Shown: positions 1 through 6,161 of the stretch, in pieces | Layout: each line of letters opens with the position of its first letter | Position numbering within the stretch: the stretch's first letter is position 1 | NCBI GenBank assembly: GCA_023700845.1 | Contig: JAMPYD010000050.1 | Span: 1-9,303, forward strand | DNA length: 9,303 nt | DNA from: Elusimicrobiota bacterium | GTDB taxonomy: Bacteria > Elusimicrobiota > Elusimicrobia > UBA1565 > UBA9628 | Direction of reading: 5' to 3' | The notes under the pieces: generated by a model | Database searches by the model: none | What the model saw: the letters and a program-made list of their open reading frames with translations, nothing else | Told to the model about the DNA's origin: nothing | Made by a program: the position numbers and the translations under genes

Positions 1-2
1 AC

Positions 3-560
3 TCCAAGGCGCGCGATTACGCGCAGCGAATCGTCGCCGCGGCGGATCGCATGACGAGCCTGCTCGACGGCCTCGCGAGCTTCGCCCACGCGGGCAGCGC
101 GGAGCTGCGCCGCGAGCCGGTCGATCTCGGCGAACTCGTCGCGGAAGTCCGCGAGGAACTGCGGGCCGACTGCGGCGGGCGGAACATCGTCTGGGACGTG
201 CGCCCGCTGCCGGTCGTCCGGGGCGACCGCGTCCTGCTGCGCCAGGTGCTCGTCAACCTCCTCTCCAACGCGATCAAGTACACCGGCGTCCGCCTCGAGG
301 CCCGCATCCGCATCCGCGCCCGGCGCGGCGAGAGGGGCACCGTCGTCGCCGTGCACGACAACGGCGTCGGCTTCGATCCCCTGAAGGCGGGGAGGCTCTT
401 CGAGCCGTTTCAGCGGCTCGAATCGGGGCGGACGTTCCCGGGCAGCGGCATCGGCCTGGCCATCGTCGCGAGGATCGCGGCCCGGCACGGCGGACGGACC
501 TGGGCCGAGGCGAGGCCCGGGCGCTGGGCGAGCTTTTTCTTCTCGATCCCCGACCGCTGA
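3..560 (+). CDS. Sensor histidine kinase, C-terminal part (5' end outside window)
   Basis: The reading frame is open to the left edge, so the ATG at 51 is internal and the true start lies outside the window. Numbering from the first in-window codon, residues 1-31 look like the second helix of a HisKA dimerisation domain (DRMTSLLDGLASFAHAG); the H-box with the phospho-accepting His would be just upstream. Residues about 75-183 form the HATPase_c ATP-binding domain: N-box NLLSNAIKY (Mg-binding Asn about 89), G1 box DNGVGF (119-124), F-box LFEPFQRLES (132-141) and G2 box GSGIGLAI (147-154), then RHGGRTWAEA and a final strand FFFSIP. This is the usual order for a two-component autokinase, and the F-box and G2 wording resembles phytochrome-like and PAS-type kinases. 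The input domain and the partner regulator are not visible. The gene converges on the next one, 22 bp away. The family call is firm; the signal sensed is unknown. Confidence 0.93.
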   Translation, partial: SKARDYAQRIVAAADRMTSLLDGLASFAHAGSAELRREPVDLGELVAEVREELRADCGGRNIVWDVRPLPVVRGDRVLLRQVLVNLLSNAIKYTGVRLEARIRIRARRGERGTVVAVHDNGVGFDPLKAGRLFEPFQRLESGRTFPGSGIGLAIVARIAARHGGRTWAEARPGRWASFFFSIPDR

Positions 561-593
561 CCCGCGCTCCGCGCCCTCGGCGTCAGGGGATCG
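544..593. other. Stem-loop spanning both convergent stop codons; possible two-way terminator
   Basis: CGATCCCC (544-551) is the exact reverse complement of GGGGATCG (586-593). An inner TGAC (558-561) can pair with GTCA (582-585), and a small GCGC/GCGC stem (564-567 with 571-574) closes the loop. The structure covers the stop codons of both the histidine kinase gene (558-560) and the small lipoprotein gene (583-585). No T-tract follows on either strand, so it does not meet the standard intrinsic-terminator pattern. In such GC-rich DNA an 8-bp stem could be chance. Confidence 0.3.
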
Positions 594-1161
594 GCGGGAA
601 CAGCAGCTCGCGCATCAGCGCCGAGGACTTGCCCGCCTTGGACAGGTCGACGGCCCGCTTGTAGGAGCTCCGCGCTCCCGCCGCGTCGATGTCGCCCCGG
701 CCGATCGCGACGGCCAGGTTCAGCGCGAGGTAGTTGAGCGCCTCCTCGTCCGAGCGCGCCGTCAGCGTCGACCCGTCCCCGGACACGCGGACGTCGCGGC
801 CGAAGGCCGCCAGCTCGGCGCGCCGCTGCGCCGGCATGCGGAAGGCCGCGGTCTGCTCGAGGACGCCGGCGGGCCCGCGCTCGAGGACGCGCAGGTCGGT
901 CCGGTCCCGGACGACGATCTTCTTCCAGCGGGCCTTGTCCTTCCAGCCCAGGCCGTCCGGCGCGAGCGCGTCGGGCGGGCCGTAGCGCTCGATCATGTCC
1001 GCGGCGACGAGCCGGGAGGTGTCCGACCAGCCCGCGATGATGTCCCCGGCCAGCTCCGCCCGCCGCGCGGCGCCGAAGGGGACGGCCGTGCGGCAGCTGG
1101 CGGACAGAAGGCCCCCGAGCGCGGCGCTCAGGGGAACGATCAAGAGACGACCCGGCTTCAT
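583..1161 (-). CDS. Putative lipoprotein of unknown function, 192 aa
   Basis: The N-terminus has a basic start (MKPGR), a hydrophobic stretch (about 6-19) and a lipobox-like LSASC with Cys23 as the likely lipidation site. That suggests export and lipid anchoring, although Ser at -3 of the lipobox is not ideal. The mature part opens with DMIERYGPPDALAPDGLGW followed by a W-KKIVVRDR strand. I have the impression of a recurring uncharacterised bacterial family with an MIExYGPPD...W pattern, but cannot name it. The C-terminal third (about 137-187) is helical (NYLALNLAVAIGRGDIDAA). The ATG at 1161 is supported by GGAGG (reverse complement of 1167-1171), 5 nt upstream. The gene is transcribed divergently from the PBP gene and ends 22 bp from the convergent kinase gene. 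No enzymatic motif is visible, so no function is claimed. Confidence 0.8.
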   Translation of the reverse strand: MKPGRLLIVPLSAALGGLLSASCRTAVPFGAARRAELAGDIIAGWSDTSRLVAADMIERYGPPDALAPDGLGWKDKARWKKIVVRDRTDLRVLERGPAGVLEQTAAFRMPAQRRAELAAFGRDVRVSGDGSTLTARSDEEALNYLALNLAVAIGRGDIDAAGARSSYKRAVDLSKAGKSSALMRELLFPPIP

Positions 1162-1286
1162 GGCGCCCTCCGTGCTCTCAAGCCGATGCTACCACGGGAT
1201 CGCGGCGCCGGCTGTCTAGGACGTGTAAGGGTTTTTCGCCGCCGGCGATGTAAGCCGCTCCGGGGCCCGAATGGTATCATGAGGGC
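1162..1286. promoter_or_regulatory. Divergent intergenic region with candidate -10 elements on both strands
   Basis: This 125-bp gap separates two divergent genes, so both promoters should lie here. On the plus strand TGGTATCAT (1272-1280) fits an extended -10 (TGn plus TATCAT). It ends 6 bases before the PBP ATG, so a transcript from it would start at or next to the start codon. GAGGG (1281-1285) also lies just before that ATG and would serve as ribosome site only for a transcript starting further upstream. On the minus strand TGGTAGCAT (reverse complement of 1186-1194) is a similar weaker match, about 25 bases before the small lipoprotein start, and would leave a short leader containing its GGAGG. 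No convincing -35 box was found for either. No repeats or small genes were seen in the gap. Confidence 0.35.
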
Positions 1287-3311
1287 ATGCTCCGGACCTG
1301 GCTTCGACGCGGGTTTTTCGCCGCGGCCGCCGCGGTTTTCGCCGCCGTCGCCGTCGTCGGGGGCATGGTCCTGTCCGGCTGGTGGCGCTATCATCAGCTC
1401 GAGCGCTCCATCATCGAGAAGATGGACGCGTACTACCTCAACCTGACGGTGCCCGGCCGCGAGGAATACCTGCTGGCCGAGGACGAGGCCTTCGAGGTCC
1501 CCTACATGGCCTCGACGCTGTCCGTCGCGGCCGCCCCGACGCGCATCCTCGACGCGAAGGACCGCCTGATCGCCGAGTTTTCCGTGGAGAAGGGCCAGTA
1601 CGTCCGCTCTCCGGACGACCTGCCCGCCTTCCTCAAGAAGGCGCTCGTCGCCAGCGAGGACGCCCATTTCTACGAGCACGCGGGCGTCGACTGGAAGGCG
1701 ACGGCGCGCGCGGTCTTCGTGACCTTGACCGGCGTCCGCCGCAGCCAGGGCGGCTCGACGTTGACCCAGCAGCTCGCCAAGCAGATGTTCACGACGCGCA
1801 GGCGCACCGCCGGCCGCAAGATTTTCGAATACTTCTGCGTCAGGAAGCTCGAGCAGAAATTCACGAAGGATCAGATCCTCATGATGTACCTGAACTTCGC
1901 CTACTTCGGACACGGCGCCTTCGGCGTCGAGTCGGCGTCGCGCTACTACTTCGGCAAGCCGGCCTCCGCGCTCGACGTCGGCGAGGCGGCGATCATCGTC
2001 GGCATCATCCCCAGCCCCAACAAGTACTCGCCGCTCGACTCGCCCGAGCTCGCGCGGCCGCGCCAGCGCACCGTGCTCCGGCGCATGGCCCGCAACGGCT
2101 TCATTCCGGAGTCCTCGGTCGAGCGCATCGAGAAGGAGTTCTGGGACCGGTTCCAGCGCCGCGCCAGCGTCCCGGAGGTCTCCTTCTGGCGCACGAGCGT
2201 CAACGAGGCGCCCTACGTCGTCGAGTTCGTCCGGCGCCAGATGCTGCGGGCCTATACGAAGGAGCGTCTGTTGCGCGGCGGCCTGACGATCCGCACCACC
2301 TTCGACCTCGACGCGCAGAAGGCCGCCCAGCGCGCGCTGCGCGAGCGCCTCTCCAGGGAGAACGATCCCGCGGCCAAGCCCGACGAGGACGGCGAGCCGG
2401 CGGGAAAGGTCGCGCCCGTCGAGGGGGCTCTCGCGGCGCTCGATCCCAGGGACGGCGCGCTCCTGGCCCTCGTCGGCGGCACCGGCTTCAGCTTCCAGAA
2501 CCAGCTCGACCGCGCGACGGACGGGCGCCGCCTGATGGGGTCCTCGGTCAAGCCCTTCGTGTGGGCGGAGGCGTACGAAAGCGGGCGCTTCAAGGCGGAC
2601 GACACGATGCTCGACGCCCCGGTCACCTACAAGATCGGCGGCGGCCGCAAGTGGTCCCCGCACAATTACGGCGACAAGTATTACGGCGAAGTGCGCCTCG
2701 ACTTCGCCCTGTGGAAATCGCTGAACTCCGTCGCGATCAAGCTCCTCAAGGAGGTCGACATCGACAACGTGCTCGAGAAGCTGTCGGCCGCCTCCGGCGT
2801 TCCCCTCGAGCGCCTGCCGCGCAACCTGTCCCTGGCTCTGGGCACGGCGGACATCTCTCCCGTGCAGATGGCCGCGGCCTACGCCGTCTTCGCCAACGGC
2901 GGCCGTGCCGTCCGCCCCTGGTGGCTGCGGGGAGTGTCGGACCGCGAAGGCAAGGTCCTGAGCGAGGGCGACGCCCCGAAGGGCGAGGGCGCCGTCGTCA
3001 TCTCGTCGGCGACCGCCCGCGCGGTGATCGAGACGATGCGCGGCGTCCTGGGCCCCGAGGGCAGCGCCTACGCCTCCGTCCGCCGCATCGGCTTCAACGT
3101 CCCCGCCGCCGGAAAAACGGGGACCACCAATGATTATCGCGACGCCTGGTTCGCCGGCGTCACCCCCGACCTCTCCGCCGCCGTCTGGATCGGCCACGAC
3201 GACATGCGCGTCGCCATGTCCCCCGGCAAGGCCGGCGGCTCCATCGCCGCCCCCGCCTGGATGGCCTTCGTCAAGGACATCTACATGTCCAAGCCCACCC
3301 GCGACTTTTGA
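1287..3311 (+). CDS. Class A penicillin-binding protein (PBP1A-type, glycosyltransferase plus transpeptidase)
   Basis: This 674-aa bifunctional enzyme polymerises lipid II into glycan strands and crosslinks the peptides on the outer face of the inner membrane. A short cytoplasmic tail and one membrane segment (about 9-31) come first. The GT51 domain shows EDAHFYEHAG (124-133, catalytic Glu124), GGSTLTQQLAKQMF (155-168), RKIFE (177-181, second catalytic Glu181) and DQILMMYLNFAYFGHGAFG (195-213). The transpeptidase domain shows SSVK (419-422, nucleophile Ser419), SLN (478-480) and KTGTT (610-614). All key motifs are present and the length is normal for a compact class A PBP, so it should be active. 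A short charged linker (about 357-378) separates the domains. The ATG at 1287 is chosen because it directly precedes the membrane anchor. The TGA stop (3309-3311) touches the repeat copy that starts at 3312. Long frames on the opposite strand are codon shadows. Confidence 0.96.
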   Translation: MLRTWLRRGFFAAAAAVFAAVAVVGGMVLSGWWRYHQLERSIIEKMDAYYLNLTVPGREEYLLAEDEAFEVPYMASTLSVAAAPTRILDAKDRLIAEFSVEKGQYVRSPDDLPAFLKKALVASEDAHFYEHAGVDWKATARAVFVTLTGVRRSQGGSTLTQQLAKQMFTTRRRTAGRKIFEYFCVRKLEQKFTKDQILMMYLNFAYFGHGAFGVESASRYYFGKPASALDVGEAAIIVGIIPSPNKYSPLDSPELARPRQRTVLRRMARNGFIPESSVERIEKEFWDRFQRRASVPEVSFWRTSVNEAPYVVEFVRRQMLRAYTKERLLRGGLTIRTTFDLDAQKAAQRALRERLSRENDPAAKPDEDGEPAGKVAPVEGALAALDPRDGALLALVGGTGFSFQNQLDRATDGRRLMGSSVKPFVWAEAYESGRFKADDTMLDAPVTYKIGGGRKWSPHNYGDKYYGEVRLDFALWKSLNSVAIKLLKEVDIDNVLEKLSAASGVPLERLPRNLSLALGTADISPVQMAAAYAVFANGGRAVRPWWLRGVSDREGKVLSEGDAPKGEGAVVISSATARAVIETMRGVLGPEGSAYASVRRIGFNVPAAGKTGTTNDYRDAWFAGVTPDLSAAVWIGHDDMRVAMSPGKAGGSIAAPAWMAFVKDIYMSKPTRDF

Positions 3312-3348
3312 GGGTCAGGCACGCAAATTCGCAAATTCGTTGAATTCT
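3312..3348 (+). repeat. Solo copy of the mobile-element end repeat, with an 8-bp internal duplication
   Basis: It begins GGGTCAGGCACGC and ends with the palindrome AATTCGTTGAATT plus CT, exactly as the ends of the 5346-6164 element do, except that CGCAAATT is tandemly doubled (37 instead of 29 bp). The orientation matches the left end at 5346-5374. It fills the gap between two convergent genes: the PBP stop is the immediately preceding triplet, and the small lipoprotein stop (3353-3355) is 4 bases beyond. No transposase gene is attached here. It could be a one-ended relic, an independently mobilised end, or the outer left end of a larger composite unit. Confidence 0.9.
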
Positions 3349-3352
3349 GGAG

Positions 3353-3820
3353 CTAAGGTGTGGGCGCCGCGTCGCGGCTGAGAGCGAGGGAAGCGGTCCC
3401 GTCGGGGGCGTAGCGCAAGGTCAGGCGGGAGATCGTGCCGTCCTCGATGCGCACGAAGCGCTCTCGCGGCTGGCGGTCCTCCGACAGGACGGTCCACTCG
3501 CCGATCGGGGGCAGGAGCCAATGCTCCAGGCGCACGGGCTGGTTCCCCGCGGGGGCCTTCAGGCGCACATGCTTCTCCTGAGAACGCGGGCCGACGGCGG
3601 TCTTGCCCGCCTCCTTCCCATCGACGAAGATCTTGGTGAAGGACACGCCCTCGTCGTCGGCGTTCGGCACGGCCTCGATGACGACGACCTCGAAATTGGG
3701 GTCCTTGACCTCGACGACCGCGACGGGCGGGGGCGGCGGCAGGGGTTCCGGGAACCGGGCTTGGCGCGGCCCTCCGCAGGCGGCGGCGATCAGGACGGCC
3801 AAGAGCGCGAATCGTCTCAT
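3353..3820 (-). CDS. Small putative lipoprotein, 155 aa, unknown function
   Basis: The sequence starts MRRFALLAVLIAAAC: a two-Arg n-region, a short hydrophobic core and a lipobox-like AAAC with Cys15, which suggests a lipid-anchored envelope protein. A proline-rich linker follows (PEPLPPPPPV, about 25-34), then a domain of roughly 115 residues that looks rich in beta strands (NFEVVVIEAV, KIFVDGKEAG, HVRLKAP, RFVRIEDGTISRLTLRYA). I do not recognise the fold or a catalytic motif. The IFVDGKEAG stretch is reminiscent of PEGA-like surface domains, but that is only an impression. The ATG overlaps the stop of the upstream PPC-repeat lipoprotein gene in an ATGA (3817-3820). No Shine-Dalgarno is evident, so translation is probably coupled and the two products may work together. 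The TAG stop (3353-3355) lies 4 bases from the solo repeat copy. Confidence 0.78.
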   Translation of the reverse strand: MRRFALLAVLIAAACGGPRQARFPEPLPPPPPVAVVEVKDPNFEVVVIEAVPNADDEGVSFTKIFVDGKEAGKTAVGPRSQEKHVRLKAPAGNQPVRLEHWLLPPIGEWTVLSEDRQPRERFVRIEDGTISRLTLRYAPDGTASLALSRDAAPTP

Positions 3821-5391
3821 TTCGCGCGGACGCGGAACGAGTATTTATCGCGCACGTTGTTCTGCGCCGCGTCGGCGGGCTTAAGCCGCACGGCGTAGGT
3901 GCCGCGGTCGAGGTCGCGCTCGAGGGCGACCGGATCGCCGGGCTTGGGCGCGGCGGCCGTCCCCAGCTCCTTGTATTCCTGGTCGAACAAGGTCAGCGCG
4001 GGCGCGGCGTTGATCACGCCGGTCAGCTCGATGACCACGACGCCCTTCTGGTAGAGGTTGAACTCGTACCAGTCCTCGTCGCCCTTCGGCGCGAAATAGC
4101 CGTCGACGGAGTCGCCGACCTTGAGCGACTGGACGGTCCCGCTCGAGTTGTTCGGCTCCCATTCGAGGCCGGGCTGGTGGGGGATCAGCTTGCGCGCGAG
4201 CGAGTAGGACTGGCGGCTGTCGGCCTTCTTTCCGCTCTTCTCCGTGACGAGCAAGTGGTAGTCGCCGCCGGTCAGGCCCCAGCCCGTCATGATCTCGGGC
4301 TGCTCCTTGCCCATGTTGTCGACGAAGGAGAGCTCGTTGCCGAGCGCGTCTCGCAGCGACAAGGTCAGGTCCATTCCGGTGAGCCCGGACAGCTCCGCGC
4401 GCAGGAGCTGCTTCGTCCCGCTGTCGGCCGCGACCTTGTACCAGTCCTGGTCGCCGGCGGGCGCGATGGTCCCGGAGATGGAATCGAGCTCGAGCGGCGT
4501 CGCGTCGGAGCGCTGGTCGTTGGGCTCGAATTCCGTGGCTCCCTGGTAGGGCAGCAGCTCGGTGAGCAGATCGTAGGGAACGTCCGGATTGCCCGCGCTC
4601 TTGTACTTCGAGCGCAGGCGCAGCGAGAATTTCCCGGGGCCGCGCACCCCGAAGTTGCGCAGGCTCTCGCCCTCGCCGATGCCGCCCGCGTCCAGCTCCT
4701 TGAGCTTGTAGCCGTTGGTGTCGTAGACCTCGAGGATCGAGTCGACCTTCGGCACCTCGCTCACGTCGATGTTGAGCAGGAACAAGCCGGTCTTGGCCAC
4801 CTCGATCGAGTACCAGTCCTCTTCGGCCGCCTCGGGCTCCTCGGACAGCAGCTGCTTCGCCGGCCAGTAGTGGCCTTTCGCCAGGCCGCCCGCCTCCACG
4901 GTCTGCGCCGTGAGCGCGGTGTCGTTGGGCTCGCGCTCCCGCCCGGGGGCGGCGTCGAGCGTGGTCTGGAGGTCGTAGACCTGAGCCGGGTTGTTCGCCT
5001 TCTCGTGCCTGTTCGAGACCACGAGGTAATACGCGCCCGCCGAGAGGCCGAGATCGAGCAGCTGCTCGTCGCCGCCGACCGTGGTCTCGTCGACCCGCTT
5101 GAGCTCGCGCCGGTCCTTGTCGAAGAAGGAGAGGGCGAAATCGACGTCCTTGATGCCCCCGATCTTGACCGAGAGCATCCCGGCCGATTCGGCGTCGATG
5201 CGGTACCAGTCCTGATCCTTCGGGTTGCCGATCGTTCCCGTCGCCTTCCCGCCCGCCTTGAGCGCGCTCGCCTGCTGATACGAGTCGTTCGGCTCAGCTT
5301 CCTTCGACGGCCCGCAGGCCGAAAAGAGGGCCGCCCCCGCTATGAGGGTCAGGCACGCAAATTCGTTGAATTCTCGGCGGCGAGGGAACAT
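3817..5391 (-). CDS. Lipoprotein with four PPC-like repeats, signal peptide partly encoded by a mobile-element end
   Basis: Translated from the ATG at 5391 the product has 524 aa. The signal peptide has n-region MFPRRREFNE, h-region FACLTLIAGAALFSA and Cys26 as likely lipidation site. The mature protein is four repeats of about 110-135 residues. Each opens with EPND or EPNN (33-36, 154-157, 289-292, 412-415) and carries a D-x-DWY or E-x-DWY motif about 25-38 residues later (DWY at 61-63, 192-194, 316-318, 440-442), then strands of the form L-L-DxxGxEL. This matches the bacterial pre-peptidase C-terminal (PPC) beta-sandwich pattern, usually appended to secreted proteases. No protease domain is present, so a binding or structural envelope role is inferred. 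Residues 7-15 fall inside the left repeat (5346-5374). A TTG at 5433 would add 14 residues but overlaps the transposase gene and gives a poorer signal peptide. No Shine-Dalgarno precedes either start. The gene overlaps the 155-aa gene by ATGA. Confidence 0.85.
   Translation of the reverse strand: MFPRRREFNEFACLTLIAGAALFSACGPSKEAEPNDSYQQASALKAGGKATGTIGNPKDQDWYRIDAESAGMLSVKIGGIKDVDFALSFFDKDRRELKRVDETTVGGDEQLLDLGLSAGAYYLVVSNRHEKANNPAQVYDLQTTLDAAPGREREPNDTALTAQTVEAGGLAKGHYWPAKQLLSEEPEAAEEDWYSIEVAKTGLFLLNIDVSEVPKVDSILEVYDTNGYKLKELDAGGIGEGESLRNFGVRGPGKFSLRLRSKYKSAGNPDVPYDLLTELLPYQGATEFEPNDQRSDATPLELDSISGTIAPAGDQDWYKVAADSGTKQLLRAELSGLTGMDLTLSLRDALGNELSFVDNMGKEQPEIMTGWGLTGGDYHLLVTEKSGKKADSRQSYSLARKLIPHQPGLEWEPNNSSGTVQSLKVGDSVDGYFAPKGDEDWYEFNLYQKGVVVIELTGVINAAPALTLFDQEYKELGTAAAPKPGDPVALERDLDRGTYAVRLKPADAAQNNVRDKYSFRVRAK
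5346..5374 (+). repeat. Left-end 29-bp inverted repeat of the mobile element
   Basis: It begins GGGTCAGGCACGC and ends with AATTCGTTGAATT plus CT. The final part contains a perfect 5-bp stem (AATTC/GAATT) with a GTT loop, the kind of subterminal hairpin that Y1 transposases recognise. It is identical, in inverted orientation, to 6136-6164. A second small stem, CTCG/CGAG, follows at 5373-5384. On the minus strand the repeat is read in frame as residues 7-15 of the PPC lipoprotein signal peptide. Confidence 0.95.
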
Positions 5392-5417
5392 TTTAGGGGT
5401 GTCGATCGTAAGATAGT

Positions 5418-6161
5418 ATGAGTCGACGACCAAGAATACATTATCCCGGCGCGGTGTATCATGCCCTGGACCGCGGAGTCGAAAGGCGCGCGATATTCCT
5501 CGATAGACAAGATTACGGGTGTTTCCTGGAGATAGTCTATCGGGTGATTAGCGCTTCGGGCGCCACGCTATTGGCTTATTGCCTCATGCCGAACCATTTC
5601 CATTTGGCGATCCAAGTGAGCGGGGTTCCCTTGGCCTTCATCATGCAGAGGATACTCTCCTCATACGCCCAAACTTTCAACGAGAAATACGGTCGTACGG
5701 GGCATCTATTCGAGGGCCGCCATAAGGCCAATCTCTGTCTGGATGACCGATACCTGCTCAATCTGATCAACTACATTCAAATGAACCCAGTACGCGCGCG
5801 GTTAGTCGCGAGAGCCGAGGATTGGCCGTGGTCCAGCCGCGTGCCCGTCGAATTGCCGAATCTGGATGTCGACTTCGATCCTTGGCCTAAATCTGCCGAC
5901 CGACCCAGCCTCATCCGCCCGCTCGTGACGATTTCGACCCTCGATGAAATCGGGGAGAAAATCCGCCTTTCAACGGGATTCGGTCCGGTCGAGTTGCGTT
6001 CTGGGACGAAAAAAATCCAGATCGTGCGCGCCAAGGAGCTATTTGCCAAAGAGGCAGTTCGCAGCGGGTTCCGACTGCGGGCGATCGCGGCCTGGCTTCA
6101 GACAACGCCAGGCAGCGTCGGCTACTACCTCAGAAAGAATTCAACGAATTTGCGTGCCTGA
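5418..6161 (+). CDS. Y1 (HUH) transposase, REP-associated/IS200-like family
   Basis: The 247-aa protein opens with RRPRIHYPGAVYHALDRG, the common N-terminus of REP-associated (RAYT-type) Y1 transposases. These cut and rejoin single-stranded DNA at hairpin ends. The HUH metal-binding motif is PNHFH (59-62 plus His62). Family-typical stretches follow: SSYAQTFNEKYGRTGHLFEGR (81-101, given as consecutive short motifs SSYAQTFN, YGRTGH and LFEGR) and INYIQMNPVRARLV (117-130), in which Tyr119 is the likely nucleophile by analogy with the DYIYINPV segment of E. coli TnpA-REP. The C-terminal part (about 204-238, AKEAVRSGFRLRAIAAWLQ) looks like a helix-turn-helix, probably for recognising the repeat. 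The last seven residues and the TGA stop lie inside the right repeat. Only a weak ribosome site precedes the ATG at 5418. All catalytic residues appear intact. It overlaps argH tail to tail by 21 bp. Confidence 0.92.
   Translation: MSRRPRIHYPGAVYHALDRGVERRAIFLDRQDYGCFLEIVYRVISASGATLLAYCLMPNHFHLAIQVSGVPLAFIMQRILSSYAQTFNEKYGRTGHLFEGRHKANLCLDDRYLLNLINYIQMNPVRARLVARAEDWPWSSRVPVELPNLDVDFDPWPKSADRPSLIRPLVTISTLDEIGEKIRLSTGFGPVELRSGTKKIQIVRAKELFAKEAVRSGFRLRAIAAWLQTTPGSVGYYLRKNSTNLRA

Noticed and set aside
51..560. Treating the ATG at 51 as the start of a short stand-alone histidine kinase
   Set aside because: The frame is open to the window edge and the codons before it continue the HisKA helix (SKARDYAQRIVAAADR), so it is an internal Met.
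1158..3197. A 679-codon open frame on the minus strand opposite the PBP gene
   Set aside because: It mirrors the PBP codons in very GC-rich DNA, its product is low-complexity Arg/Gly/Ala/Asp/Val-rich with no recognisable domain, and the PBP frame has all catalytic motifs.
4177..5421. A 414-codon open frame on the plus strand opposite the PPC lipoprotein
   Set aside because: It is a shadow of the minus-strand gene: Val/Leu/Arg/Gly-rich with no motif, whereas the opposite frame shows a signal peptide and four regular repeats.
5392..5433. Upstream TTG start for the PPC lipoprotein, adding 14 residues
   Set aside because: It would overlap the transposase start, places an acidic/aromatic segment before the signal peptide and has no ribosome site; the ATG at 5391 gives a normal n-region with three Arg.
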